Assembly (NCBI GenBank): GCA_031411495.1
Contig: JANOBD010000011.1
Span: forward strand, 1-61,081
Length of the DNA: 61,081 nucleotides
Source: JANOBD01 sp031411495
Lineage (GTDB): Bacteria > Planctomycetota > Phycisphaerae > Tepidisphaerales > Tepidisphaeraceae
Reading direction: 5' to 3'
The notes beneath the pieces were generated by a model. That model was not told the origin of the DNA. It saw nothing but the letters and a program-made list of their open reading frames with translations, and ran no database searches. Of this stretch, positions 1 to 11,753 are shown one piece after another (position 1 is the first letter of the stretch; each line of letters opens with the position of its first letter). The position numbers were made by a program, and so were the translations under genes.

Positions 1-1
1 C

Positions 2-157
2 GGTGACGGTGGCGGCGCCATCGCGGCCATGAAGCGAGGCAGGCGCGTGGAGCTACAGAGCGGGACGGAGCGATTCACGGTGGAAGTGGTGGACGTGGAG
101 GTGAGGACGGGGCGAGTTATTCCTTCACTTTTTCCCGGCCAAAGTCTTTCACCTTGA
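2..157 (+). CDS. possible C-terminal end of a gene entering from the left
   Basis: An open frame runs in from the window edge and ends at a TGA at 155-157. It encodes about 51 residues that are rich in Glu, Val and Arg and contain the stretch VELQSGTERFTVEVVDVE. It would overlap the 3' end of the NYN gene on the other strand by about 40 bases, tail to tail. The composition is protein-like, but the piece is too short to identify a family, and it could be chance in GC-rich DNA. Confidence 0.25.
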   Translation, partial: GDGGGAIAAMKRGRRVELQSGTERFTVEVVDVEVRTGRVIPSLFPGQSLSP

Positions 158-791
158 TCGACCAGAAACGTTCAGGGACGTGTCGAAGTGGCGATTCCTT
201 GGCGAGTCCACTTTCATAGCCCCAAATATACACTCGCTTCCCCAATCGCTGCACCGCTTCAATGACGGGCAAAACGTCGACGTCGCTAGTGTAGAGCATG
301 ACATCCCGAAAAAGATCTCGATAGGCATCTTCCAACACCCGAACCGAAAGTGCCGCATCGACCCCTTTTGCTTTCTCGATGATATGTGCATCGCGCAGTC
401 GGTTGGCCCTGCGCTTTGCTAGATCGCCTCGTTCGGGCACGATCCGCGGCTCCAGATCGAATTCTCGCATGCGAACTTTGACGTCGTACATCTGCCGTTC
501 ATCACCGACCATCGATGTAAAGTAGACCGCCGGACCCCAAAGCCTCATCCAGAACACCTTTGCTTCTGGGATGAACAACACCTGATCAGGCGAACCCGGC
601 GTTGACGTTCTCGCTTCGCCGAGCAACGCATCGTCGCCGTGTTCATTCTTCCAATCTGTTTCACTCCGGATGAAATGCGACTCGCCATCAACGTAGACCC
701 TCTGGCTCATCCCCGCATCATACCGCCCTTCCGCCATCATTCCGTTTTTGTGCATTCTTCCGCGAATATCCGCGACGGAATACGTTGACAT
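117..791 (-). CDS. NYN-domain (LabA/DUF88-like) protein, putative ribonuclease
   Basis: The 224-residue protein has the layout of a NYN (PIN-like) nuclease domain. An early beta strand carries VDGES near residues 34-38, where the first catalytic Asp is expected. KGVDAALSVRVLEDAY follows in the middle, and a later strand reads LYTSDVDVLPVIEAVQRLG, equivalent to the SGDxDF motif of the family. The fold then closes with KRVYIWGYES. NYN proteins bind divalent metal through these acidic residues and usually cut RNA; the substrate here is unknown. The gene stands alone beside a tRNA fragment and integrase debris, so it may belong to an old mobile element. ATG 791 is the only good start. The function is inferred from the fold only. 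Confidence 0.8.
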   Translation of the reverse strand: MSTYSVADIRGRMHKNGMMAEGRYDAGMSQRVYVDGESHFIRSETDWKNEHGDDALLGEARTSTPGSPDQVLFIPEAKVFWMRLWGPAVYFTSMVGDERQMYDVKVRMREFDLEPRIVPERGDLAKRRANRLRDAHIIEKAKGVDAALSVRVLEDAYRDLFRDVMLYTSDVDVLPVIEAVQRLGKRVYIWGYESGLAKESPLRHVPERFWSIKVKDFGREKVKE

Positions 792-867
792 GCGAATTCG
801 CGCGTGTTACAAATTCGCTCGGTAAATACGAACGATTTCACTACGTTCGCGAGGCGACTCGGGCAAG

Positions 868-909
868 ATCACACCCGTGAGGTCGAGGGTTCGAGCCCCC
901 CATCGCCCA
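868..909 (+). tRNA. 3' half of tRNA-Val(CAC), attachment-site fragment
   Basis: The sequence fits tRNA positions 32-73. The anticodon loop ATCACAC has U33 and anticodon CAC. It is followed by CCGTG (3' anticodon stem), variable loop AGGTC, T arm GAGGG-TTCGAGC-CCCCC (one A-C mismatch) and acceptor strand ATCGCCC plus A73. The acceptor strand matches the GGGCGAT...ATCGCCC acceptor usual for bacterial tRNA-Val. No GGGCGAT, D arm or 5' anticodon stem is found upstream; the five bases before the loop (GCAAG) cannot pair with CCGTG. The homology therefore starts in the anticodon loop, a common crossover point for tyrosine integrases. The fragment cannot make a working tRNA. Confidence 0.7.
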
Positions 910-1023
910 GTTTCCGTAACACCCGCCGATTGCGTCAGATACGCAAACCTGTCGACGTCAGACAGTGCGGCCTTGAATAGCGAGTTTTTCGGTATGTACC
1001 GAAAACCCCTTCGAGGTCTGCAC

Positions 1024-1260
1024 ATGTCGCGTCCCCGTTCCGTCCTTCCGACGTATCGAAAGCACCGTGCATCCGCCCAAGCCATCGTCACCATCGAACG
1101 CCGGGAGCAACTCACTGCCCGAAGCAAGCCGCCGATGTCCTGCGCCGACAGTCCGGGCACCAACCGGGGAAGGAAGCTGGCAATGAAGTTGGGCGAGTGT
1201 TACCAGGTCACGGTTTTCGCCGGGCCATTGCACGAACGCTAAAGGATGTCGTTGACCGAG
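1024..1260 (+). pseudogene. decayed tyrosine recombinase (integrase) fragment
   Basis: From ATG 1024 the frame encodes MSRPRSVLPTYRKHRASAQA followed by IVTI, which is the N-terminus typical of planctomycete phage-type integrases (basic start, then a Tyr-Arg-Lys-His segment). The frame then drifts. GECYQVT is recognisable near 1192-1212, and after a frameshift FRRAIARTLKDVVDRV follows near 1209-1255, resembling the segment of the same family that precedes the catalytic RHxxR box. The central domain and the catalytic His-Arg-Tyr part are missing. The fragment lies about 115 bases downstream of a tRNA half, as expected for an int-att module. Family assignment is from memory of such N-termini; the decay is visible in the sequence. 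Confidence 0.55.
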
Positions 1261-1284
1261 TGCTCACGATATGCTTCCGCTTGA

Positions 1285-2046
1285 ATGAGCATTTCAATCG
1301 ACCTTTCAGGAAGAATTACTCTGGTGACGGGTGCGTCGCAAGGAATCGGCGCTCAGATCGCCCGAACATTTCATGCCGCGGGCGCTTCAATTGCATTGAA
1401 TCATCCCGATTTCGGGTCGACGCGCGCCGATGCGGAAGCCCTCGCTGCAGAGTTCAACCGAGCCAGGCCAGACAGCGCAATGATCGTGGCGGCGAACGTT
1501 GCGGATGCCAACGCGGTTCAGGAGTTGATGCAGTCGGCCAAATCCCACTTCGGCGGAATCGATTTTTTGATCAACAACGCCGCGATTATTCGGGATCGCA
1601 CGATCTCCAAGATGAGCCTTGACGAGTGGAACAGTGTGATCGACGTGAACCTTTCGGGTGTCTTTCACTGCTGCAAATATGGACTGGAGATCATGAGAGA
1701 TGGTGGCGCGATCGTCAGCCTTGCGAGCATCGCGGCGATTCAAGGATTCTTCGGGCAAAGCAATTACGCTGCCGCCAAAGCCGGAGTGGCGGCGATGATG
1801 CGGGTCCTCAGCCGCGAAGGGGGACGCAGAAACATTCGTGCCAATTCCATCGCTCCGGGCGTGATCGAAACTTCGATGTCGGCGACGATTCCGCAAAATG
1901 TGCGGACCGAGATGTTGAAGAATATCCCACTGAATCGCTTTGGAGAGACGCGGGAAGTCGCCGAGGTCGCCCTGTTTCTCTGCTCGCCGATGGCCGGCTA
2001 CGTGACGGGGCAAACGATCGAAGTCAACGGCGGATGGCGCGGATGA
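1285..2046 (+). CDS. SDR-family oxidoreductase (FabG / 3-hydroxybutyrate dehydrogenase type)
   Basis: This is a classical short-chain dehydrogenase of 253 residues, the family's usual length. The cofactor loop TGASQGIG lies at residues 15-22 and NNAA near residue 96. The catalytic Ser is in SLASIA near 147, and the catalytic pair Tyr161/Lys165 is in NYAAAK. The C-terminal region ends ...GQTIEVNGGW, the usual form. It should oxidise or reduce a 3-hydroxyacyl or 3-hydroxyacid substrate with NAD(P). Its stop codon overlaps the start of the CoA-transferase gene (ATGA), so the two are translationally coupled, and a thiolase follows. That context favours 3-hydroxybutyrate or acetoacetyl-CoA metabolism over fatty-acid synthesis, but the substrate is inferred. 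Confidence 0.9.
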   Translation: MSISIDLSGRITLVTGASQGIGAQIARTFHAAGASIALNHPDFGSTRADAEALAAEFNRARPDSAMIVAANVADANAVQELMQSAKSHFGGIDFLINNAAIIRDRTISKMSLDEWNSVIDVNLSGVFHCCKYGLEIMRDGGAIVSLASIAAIQGFFGQSNYAAAKAGVAAMMRVLSREGGRRNIRANSIAPGVIETSMSATIPQNVRTEMLKNIPLNRFGETREVAEVALFLCSPMAGYVTGQTIEVNGGWRG

Positions 2047-3569
2047 GAGGACTGGCAAAAGTAGTTACCGCAGAAGAAGCCGTCGCGCAGATCCCCTCGG
2101 GCGCAACAATCGCGGTAAGCGGATTCGTCGGCGCGGGCCATCCCGAATTGCTGACCAAGACGCTCGAAAATCGCTTTCTCAATGATGCTTCACCGCGCGA
2201 TCTAACGCTCGTCTACGCGGCCGGGCAAGGTGATCGGCAATGCCGGGGGTTGAATCACCTCGCCCACGCAGGACTGCTCAAGCGCGTCGTCGGAGGACAC
2301 TGGAATCTGGCGCCAAAGCTCGGCAGGCTCGCGATCGACAACCAGATCGAAGCCTACAACTTTCCGCAGGGTGTCATCTGCACCCTCTATCGTGAGATCG
2401 CCGCCAGGCGGCCAGGCATAATCACCAAGGTCGGCATGAATACATTCATCGAGCCGATCCATGGCGGCGGGAAGATGAACGAGCGAACCACTGAGGCTCT
2501 CGTGCAACGGATCCAGCTCGACGGCGAAGAGTGGCTCTGGTATCGCGCGTTTCCGATTACGGTCGGGCTGATCCGCGCCACCGCGGCTGACATCCGCGGA
2601 AATCTCATCCTGCCTGGCGAAGGAATGATCGGGGATGTACTTCCGATTGCGCAGGCGGCCAAGAATCACGGGGGGATCGTTATCGCTCAGGTGCGGGAAA
2701 TCGTTAGCTCGATCGACGATCCCAAAAGTGTGCGCGTGCCAGGACTGTTGGTCGATTATCTCGTCGTGTCGGACGAACAGCACCATCACCAGACGTTTGG
2801 CGAAGTGTTTAACGAGAATTATGTACGCGGCGCGGCGAAGACTTCCGATCTCAAGGCGCTGGAGTTTTCCGAGCGTAAGATCATCGGCCGCCGGGCGCTC
2901 TTGGAGATCCGCAAGGGTGACATTGTGAATCTCGGCATCGGACTTCCCGAAGCGGTGGCGGCTGTCGCTTGCGAAGAGGGCAAGCTCGACGACTTTACCC
3001 TGACCGTGGAAAGCGGTCCCATTGGCGGCGTGCCGGCATCGGGCCTCAGTTTCGGCTGCAGCAACCGCCCGGAAGCGATTATCGATCAACCTTCCCAATT
3101 CGATTATTACGACGGCGGAGGGCTCGATGTTGCCGCGCTCGGGGCGGTGGAGATTGATCGCGAAGGAAGTGTCAACGTGACCACGTTTGGCGGACGTTTC
3201 GCCGGCGTTGGTGGATTCGTGAACATCTCGCAAAGCGCCAAGCGATTGATCTTTTGCTGTTCGTTCCGCGCCGGCGACCTGCAACTCGAGACCGACGGCT
3301 CACACTTGCGCATCGTCCGCGAAGGCCAGTTTTGTAAGTTCGTGAAGCGGGTGGACCCGATCTGCTTCCACGGACCCTCTGCGGTAGCACGCGGCCAAGA
3401 GGTGATCTACATCACGGAACGTGCCGTTTTCACGCTGACACGCGCGGGCCTGCAGCTCATCGAGATCGCGCCGGGAATCGATTTGCAGAATCAGGTACTG
3501 GACCTGATGAAGTTTGAGCCAATCATCAATCATCCTCGGCCGATGTCGGCGGAGTGCTTTCGAAAATAG
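2043..3569 (+). CDS. fused-subunit CoA-transferase (acetate/propionate/acetoacetate type)
   Basis: The 508-residue protein joins the alpha and beta halves of a class I CoA-transferase, as in YdiF-like and propionate CoA-transferases (about 510-530 residues). The N-terminal half begins with KVVTAEEAVAQIPSGATIAVSGF, the typical glycine-rich start. The beta half contains VNLGIGLPE and then VESGPIGGVP, whose Glu323 is the expected residue that forms the glutamyl-CoA thioester. ATG 2043 overlaps the TGA of the dehydrogenase gene by four bases, which fixes the start inside a longer open frame. With the dehydrogenase upstream and thiolase downstream, it probably activates acetoacetate or a similar 3-ketoacid by moving CoA from an acyl-CoA donor. 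Exact acids are not deducible. Confidence 0.9.
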   Translation: MRGLAKVVTAEEAVAQIPSGATIAVSGFVGAGHPELLTKTLENRFLNDASPRDLTLVYAAGQGDRQCRGLNHLAHAGLLKRVVGGHWNLAPKLGRLAIDNQIEAYNFPQGVICTLYREIAARRPGIITKVGMNTFIEPIHGGGKMNERTTEALVQRIQLDGEEWLWYRAFPITVGLIRATAADIRGNLILPGEGMIGDVLPIAQAAKNHGGIVIAQVREIVSSIDDPKSVRVPGLLVDYLVVSDEQHHHQTFGEVFNENYVRGAAKTSDLKALEFSERKIIGRRALLEIRKGDIVNLGIGLPEAVAAVACEEGKLDDFTLTVESGPIGGVPASGLSFGCSNRPEAIIDQPSQFDYYDGGGLDVAALGAVEIDREGSVNVTTFGGRFAGVGGFVNISQSAKRLIFCCSFRAGDLQLETDGSHLRIVREGQFCKFVKRVDPICFHGPSAVARGQEVIYITERAVFTLTRAGLQLIEIAPGIDLQNQVLDLMKFEPIINHPRPMSAECFRK

Positions 3570-3584
3570 TTTGCTGTGGTTCGT

Positions 3585-4742
3585 ATGGCAATTTACAGAA
3601 ACGTTCACGTTGTCGCTGGAAAACGGACTCCCATCGGGCGGCTTGGGGGGGTACTGAAATCTCTTACCTCTGCTCAACTGGGAATTGAGGCGGCAAAGTC
3701 CGTCGCCGCTGCGCACGTCGCGAAAATTGATTCAGTCATCTTCGGGCAGGTGCTACAGGCCGGTGCGGGGATGAACATTGCACGCCAGATCGCGCTGGGG
3801 ATTGGCGTCGATCAGACCGTTCCCGCATTCACGATCAACATGGTCTGTGGCTCGGGCTTAAAGGCCGTGGCACTCGGGGCCGATGCCCTATCACTCGGCG
3901 AGGCGAGTATGGTTCTTGCCGGCGGGACAGAATCGATGAGCAATGCACCCTACCTCACCCGCGAAGCCCGCTTTGGCGCGAAGTTTGGCGACATCAAACT
4001 CGTCGATTCGATCCTTGCGGACGGGTTGACCGATGCACGTGAACAGTTTGCCATGGGCGAAGCGGCCGAAAGGCTCGCGGAAAAGTACGGCATTTCGCGC
4101 GATGAGCAGGATGCCTACGCCGCCCAAAGCCAGCAACGGTTTGCGGCTTCGCAGCGTGATCACGTCCGAGAGATTGCGTCGCTGAGAATCAGGGATTTGG
4201 TGGTTGCGACCGACGAACATCCGCGCCCAGAGACGACGGCGCAAACCCTCGCCAAGCTCAAGCCGGCGTTTCGCGAAGCCGGCACTGTAACCGCAGGCAA
4301 TTCTTCCGGAGTCAATGACGGCGCCGCGGCGATTCTCTTGGTCAACGAGGAGTCGCTCAAAGCCAACCGGTTGCAGTCACGAGCGCGCGTCGTCGCCGGT
4401 TGTGCAACGGGTTGTGCTCCCGAATACTTCGGCATTGGGCCGGTAAGCGCGATTCGCAAACTTTGCGAAATCACCGGCTGGGACTTGCCGCGGGTCGATG
4501 CCGTCGAAATCAACGAAGCCTTCGCCGCTCAGATGCTGGCCTGTATGCGGGAGCTAAAACTCAGCCACGAGCAACTGAATACGCGTGGGGGTGCGATCGC
4601 GTTGGGTCACCCTATCGGTTGCAGCGGCACTCGAATTCTGGTCACACTTCTTCACATCATGGAAGACCGAAATCTCAAACGTGGTATCGCTTCGCTCTGC
4701 ATCGGCGGCGGCATGGGGATCGCCGTGGCGATCGAGCGGTAA
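3585..4742 (+). CDS. acetyl-CoA acetyltransferase (thiolase)
   Basis: This 385-residue thiolase has all the active-site residues. The nucleophile Cys88 lies in NMVCGSGLKA, His342 in GHPIGCSG and Cys372 in CIGGGMG near the C-terminus. Thiolases cleave or form 3-ketoacyl-CoA; in this operon the likely reaction is acetoacetyl-CoA plus CoA giving two acetyl-CoA. The gene starts 15 bases after the CoA-transferase stop. A GTG at 3576 would add three residues, but the family N-terminus (short, then a strand and RTPIG) favours ATG 3585. No convincing ribosome-binding site is visible for either start, consistent with coupling to the upstream gene. Confidence 0.93.
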   Translation: MAIYRNVHVVAGKRTPIGRLGGVLKSLTSAQLGIEAAKSVAAAHVAKIDSVIFGQVLQAGAGMNIARQIALGIGVDQTVPAFTINMVCGSGLKAVALGADALSLGEASMVLAGGTESMSNAPYLTREARFGAKFGDIKLVDSILADGLTDAREQFAMGEAAERLAEKYGISRDEQDAYAAQSQQRFAASQRDHVREIASLRIRDLVVATDEHPRPETTAQTLAKLKPAFREAGTVTAGNSSGVNDGAAAILLVNEESLKANRLQSRARVVAGCATGCAPEYFGIGPVSAIRKLCEITGWDLPRVDAVEINEAFAAQMLACMRELKLSHEQLNTRGGAIALGHPIGCSGTRILVTLLHIMEDRNLKRGIASLCIGGGMGIAVAIER

Positions 4743-4969
4743 GCGCGATTCGTCGCAACACGGCCTCGCGCGATCAGCGTGTCGGCGCGTGCGACGCTGT
4801 TGCAGAGACAGCACCCCTTTCGATCGCCTTCAGCTCCCGCTATCTGCTGTGCCTTTGGTCCCCGATCGGCTTCGGACTTTCCCAGCGAACCGAGCCGCCA
4901 CCGCGCTTCGCTCCGCCGTTTGTCAACACCAGATCTGGAACGCCAAGTTACCTTGGGTCAGATTGGCGA

Positions 4970-8575
<3,606 letters not shown>

Positions 8576-8644
8576 GAAAGACCTTCCTGGATTTCCAACA
8601 CAGTCAATGCGAGAAGCGCAGGCGATTGGCCTCATCCGACGGGA

Positions 8645-9217
8645 TCATTCCGGTTTTGACAGCGCATTGAAGAGCCAGGCGCGGGCGAATGCCCAGTGCC
8701 GATCCGCCGTCGCCTCCGAGATGCGAAGCGCAGCGGCGGCCTGCGCCAGCGTCATACCGGCGAAGAAACGCAGCTTCACCAGGGCCGCGTTCTGGGGGTA
8801 GTCAACCGCGAGCCGCGTGAGGGCGTCGTCCAAGTCGATCAGCTCTGTCGGGACTTCGTCCAGCGAAAACGCCTGAAGATCCATGAGAATCCGTTTCAGC
8901 CCGCCGCCGCGCTTCTGGGTTCCTCTCTGTCGAGCCCGATCGATGAGAATGCGCCGCATCGCCTCTGCGGCTGCCGCGAAGAAGTGGCCACGACTGTCCC
9001 ACGAAGCGGCTTGAGCAGGAGCCGATCCGACCAGCCGAATATACGCCTCGTGCACCAACGCCGTGGCCTGCAACGTGTAATCCTGCTTCTCGTGCCGCAG
9101 TTTTGCGTCTGCCAACCGACGCAGCTCTTCGTAGACCAGGGGAAGTAATTCGCTTGAAGCGCGCGGATCGCCGGCATCGATTGCTTCGAGGATGCGCGTG
9201 ACCGGCTCGTGCGGCAT
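8645..9217 (-). CDS. ECF-type RNA polymerase sigma factor
   Basis: This 190-residue protein belongs to the planctomycete-rich sigma-70 ECF family (PF07638 type). Region 2 contains LPLVYEELRRLADAKLR and ATALVHEAYIRL, followed by SRGHFFAAAAEAMRRILID and the basic RARQRGTQKRGGG segment. Region 4 is DALTRL...KLRFFAGMTLAQAA with the helix-turn-helix ISEATADRHWAFARAWL. ATG 9217 gives the usual family length; upstream in-frame ATGs exist without better support. The kinase gene follows 69 bases downstream on the same strand. In this family the partner kinase often replaces a classical anti-sigma factor; the signal and the regulon are unknown. The 180 bases upstream to the next gene probably hold the promoter. 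Confidence 0.92.
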   Translation of the reverse strand: MPHEPVTRILEAIDAGDPRASSELLPLVYEELRRLADAKLRHEKQDYTLQATALVHEAYIRLVGSAPAQAASWDSRGHFFAAAAEAMRRILIDRARQRGTQKRGGGLKRILMDLQAFSLDEVPTELIDLDDALTRLAVDYPQNAALVKLRFFAGMTLAQAAAALRISEATADRHWAFARAWLFNALSKPE

Positions 9218-9397
9218 GGGAGCGAATAATCCCGTAAGGATGTGAAACAGCGACGTGTGTCTGGTCGACTTCGCGATTAGACCGTGGAGGTTGGTTTCGA
9301 TCAAACCTTTTGAGGATGCGAGTCTCGCGCTGTCTCCGCCGGGGGCAGCGCGAGCGCGATGAGCGAGCGTCTGTCGCCACGACCGCTGGTCCGCGGC

Positions 9398-9910
9398 TCA
9401 CTGGACGTGCTGGGGGTGTCCGTCCAGCCATTCGATCTTGCTCCCACGGCCGATCTGGAAACGTCGGCCGGTATGTCGTTCGCGATAGAGTACGCGGCTG
9501 CGGCATGTCTTGCAGATCATGGCGCGGTCACTCAGCCGATGCCGCGGATGCCACCACGCACATCGCTCGCAGCCGATCTCATATCGGCTGGCGCGGCGCG
9601 CGGGGATCGCGACGTCTTTGTCCGTGAAGCATCGCTCGGGCTTGATGCCGAGCTCGATACATGCCTTCTTCCATCGATGACCGTGTCCGTCTCCGGGAGT
9701 GAGCGCGTGGGCGATTTCGTGAAGCAAGGTGTTGCGCACCTGCGCTTCGGGATTGAGCATCGTCAGTTTCCACGAGAGCGTGATTGTCTTTCGGCTCACG
9801 CTGCAGGAACCGAATCGCCGAGCGGCCCGATCGAAATCGAAACGCCACAAGGAAAGTCCATGCTTCTGCATCAGCGCGCGAGCGAGTTTCTGTGCCGCGA
9901 TCAGATCCAT
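9398..9910 (-). CDS. SprT-like zinc metalloprotease
   Basis: The 170-residue protein has a zincin motif HEIAHAL (His64, Glu65, His68) preceded by a short strand and helix. A region with the downstream residues HGHRWKKAC follows, which supplies the third zinc ligand in SprT/Wss1-type proteins. The C-terminal part carries two CxxC-type knuckles (CERC and CKTC), forming a zinc ribbon. SprT-like proteins act on DNA-protein crosslinks or related substrates in other organisms; bacterial versions are mostly uncharacterised. It is a single gene transcribed away from the HAD gene. The architecture is clear, the substrate is not. Confidence 0.85.
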   Translation of the reverse strand: MDLIAAQKLARALMQKHGLSLWRFDFDRAARRFGSCSVSRKTITLSWKLTMLNPEAQVRNTLLHEIAHALTPGDGHGHRWKKACIELGIKPERCFTDKDVAIPARRASRYEIGCERCAWWHPRHRLSDRAMICKTCRSRVLYRERHTGRRFQIGRGSKIEWLDGHPQHVQ

Positions 9911-10172
9911 CGGTCAAAACGGTAGACGAAGTGGTGAGCGAATTGAAGCACGAAGTTCAGCGGACATTTCTGATTGCCGATTTCCGAATTCTGGTTCTTG
10001 ACATTCGCCAAGCGAACTTAAGGGACCGACTTTCGAGCTGGGCCCTCGACCTTCAGAATCTGACATTCGGTCCGGGTTGAGAAGGCGTTTCGCGCAAGAA
10101 CCTTAGCGGGTGCATACGGCAATCTGACATCAGGAATTGGAAATCGCCATCCAATCCGCATACTCGGGAATA

Positions 10173-10793
10173 ATGTTCACGATTCCGCCGCACATTCGCG
10201 GCATCATTTTCGATTGTGATGGCACGCTCGCCGACACGATGCCGCTACATCTAAAGAGCTGGGAGCGCGCGATGCGCGAACTCGGCGGAAACATTACGCC
10301 CGACGAGTTCTGGGGCTGGGCCGGCGTACCGACCATTCGCATTGTCGAGATGCTCAACGAGCGACACCACTACAACATTGATCCGCTGGTGGCTTATGAG
10401 TTGAAGGAGCGCTACTACGTCGATCTGGTTCATCACGTCGAGCCGATCGCCGAGGTGGTCAGCGTGGTCGAACAATTTCGCGGCAAACTGCCAATGGCCG
10501 TCGCGACCGGCGGCGGACGTGAAATCGTCCGCTCGACGCTTTCACAGATCGGCCTTCAGGACGCGTTCGAGCACATCGTGAGCGCGGAGGACGTCGTGCA
10601 CGGGAAGCCTTCGCCGGACATTTTTCTCGAAGCCGCGCGACGCATCGCCGTCAGGCCCGACTTGTGCATCGTGTTCGAAGATGCGGACAACGGCATCACC
10701 GGTGCGCAGGCCGCCGGCATGGCGACGATCGACATCCGCCAGTTCCCGCTGCAATCGTCCGACAAACGGTCCTCGGAGCCCGAGCGCGATTGA
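10173..10793 (+). CDS. HAD-family hydrolase, beta-phosphoglucomutase-like
   Basis: This 206-residue haloacid-dehalogenase enzyme has the first motif FDCDGTLAD, with nucleophile Asp14 and acid/base Asp16. A helical cap follows (ADTMPLHLKSWERAM...), then the Thr motif in AVATGGGRE, Lys in VVHGKPSPD and the terminal acidic motif VFEDADNG. This is the subfamily with a four-helix cap (phosphoglycolate phosphatase, beta-phosphoglucomutase and sugar-phosphatases). Most members act on small sugar phosphates. ATG 10173, preceded by GGGA, gives a normal N-terminus; an upstream in-frame ATG would add 12 residues without homology. No neighbour points to a specific substrate. Confidence 0.88.
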   Translation: MFTIPPHIRGIIFDCDGTLADTMPLHLKSWERAMRELGGNITPDEFWGWAGVPTIRIVEMLNERHHYNIDPLVAYELKERYYVDLVHHVEPIAEVVSVVEQFRGKLPMAVATGGGREIVRSTLSQIGLQDAFEHIVSAEDVVHGKPSPDIFLEAARRIAVRPDLCIVFEDADNGITGAQAAGMATIDIRQFPLQSSDKRSSEPERD

Positions 10794-11023
10794 ATCCAAC
10801 CGAACGATTGGATCGTAATCACCAAACGGACCGCTCCCATCCGGATTCGTGAATGGCGCGACTGACCGCGTCGCATCCTCAGATAGCTCGAAGAAACAGG
10901 GCTTGATGCGGGCTCGGCAAGGGATTCGGCGAGCGTTTTGGGGTGTCGTAAATACCTGCTCCCGCAGGTTGAAAATTCCCTTGGGAAGCGGCAATTTATC
11001 GCAGTTAACGAAAGGATGTGTTA

Positions 11024-11401
11024 GTGGCTCGACCCGCATCGCAGTACCCGACTCCGGTTGAGACGGAGATCCTGGCCGTTGTTTGGGACAAAGGTCCCGT
11101 GACCGTACGGGACGTCCATGACGTCATCACGAAATCACGCGAGAACGCTTACTCTTCTGTCGCAACGATCATGCGCATCATGACGAAAAAGGGGTTGCTG
11201 AAAATCACCGACGCCCGCCGGCCCGTAAAGTTTGCCGCCGCCGTCGATCGACAATCGGTGGGACGACTGATGGCTCAGGATCTGGTGAATCGCGTATTTG
11301 GCGGTTCCGTGGCAGAATTACTCCGGCACGCCCTGCCGGGGAAAAGGCGGTCAGCGAACGAATTGGCCGAGATCAGGAAGTTATTAAAGTCGATGGAATA
11401 G
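11024..11401 (+). CDS. BlaI/MecI-family transcriptional repressor
   Basis: The 125-residue protein has the winged-helix domain of BlaI/MecI/CopY repressors: PTPVETEILAVVWDKGPVTV, the recognition helix in YSSVATIMRIMTKKGLL, then the wing DARRPVKFAAAV and a dimerising C-terminal helix ending in LLKSME. GTG 11024 is placed seven bases after AAAGGA; another GTG six bases upstream has no spacing for that site. Such repressors normally pair with a membrane zinc protease (BlaR1, M56 family) encoded just downstream. Here only a truncated M56 fragment follows at 11470, so the signal that would inactivate the repressor may be lost or supplied elsewhere. Confidence 0.9.
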   Translation: MARPASQYPTPVETEILAVVWDKGPVTVRDVHDVITKSRENAYSSVATIMRIMTKKGLLKITDARRPVKFAAAVDRQSVGRLMAQDLVNRVFGGSVAELLRHALPGKRRSANELAEIRKLLKSME

Positions 11402-11469
11402 CGCGTCGCGGCGCCGACCGGTTTGGTGCCGACCGAGGATAGGGACAACTCAAAGGCGTCTGGATCAAC

Positions 11470-11724
11470 ATGGGGAGCGGCCAGATATCTGTTTCCGTCG
11501 CCCAGATTCTTGCCTGGACTCTCATTCACTCCGTCTGGCAGGGACTCGTTGCTCTGCTCCTTTCGCATTACAACCCGTGTAAAAGTGGGCGTGTTGTCCA
11601 GATTCAGCGGCACGTGTTCGACGCCCCGTTGAGGGGGCTGCCGGACGCGGAGCTGCTCCGACGGGGCAAAAATCGTACAGTTTTATCGAGCGATTCTGTG
11701 CGCCCCGCGGGCGCGATCCCCTGA
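11470..11724 (+). pseudogene. truncated M56 (BlaR1-like) peptidase remnant
   Basis: From ATG 11470 about 32 residues read SVAQILAWTLIHSVWQGLVA and then LLL, which is the first membrane helix of M56/BlaR1-type peptidases (the W-T-L-x-H-S-x-W-Q-G signature). After that the sequence changes abruptly at about 11565 and runs in the same frame to a stop at 11724 with no membrane helices and no HExxH motif. The expected protein is over 400 residues. Its position 69 bases after the blaI-like gene is the canonical partner position. The junction suggests deletion or replacement; the origin of the 160 bases of foreign tail was not recognised. Confidence 0.6.
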
Positions 11725-11753
11725 TCTGGGGAGCCGGTGTCGTATGACGGAGT

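Noticed and set aside
807..1163. Leftward open frame of 118 residues containing WGARTLDLTGV
   Set aside because: This is the antisense reading of the tRNA-Val fragment and integrase debris; such ARTLDL-type frames are typical artefacts over tRNA genes.
8576..8635. Earlier start for the first kinase (MRPIACASRID...)
   Set aside because: The added residues do not fit the family, and ATG 8575 has AGGAAGG at the right distance.
11719..11735. TCCCC-N7-GGGGA hairpin near the end of uvrB
   Set aside because: Five base pairs without a T-run is too weak to call a terminator.
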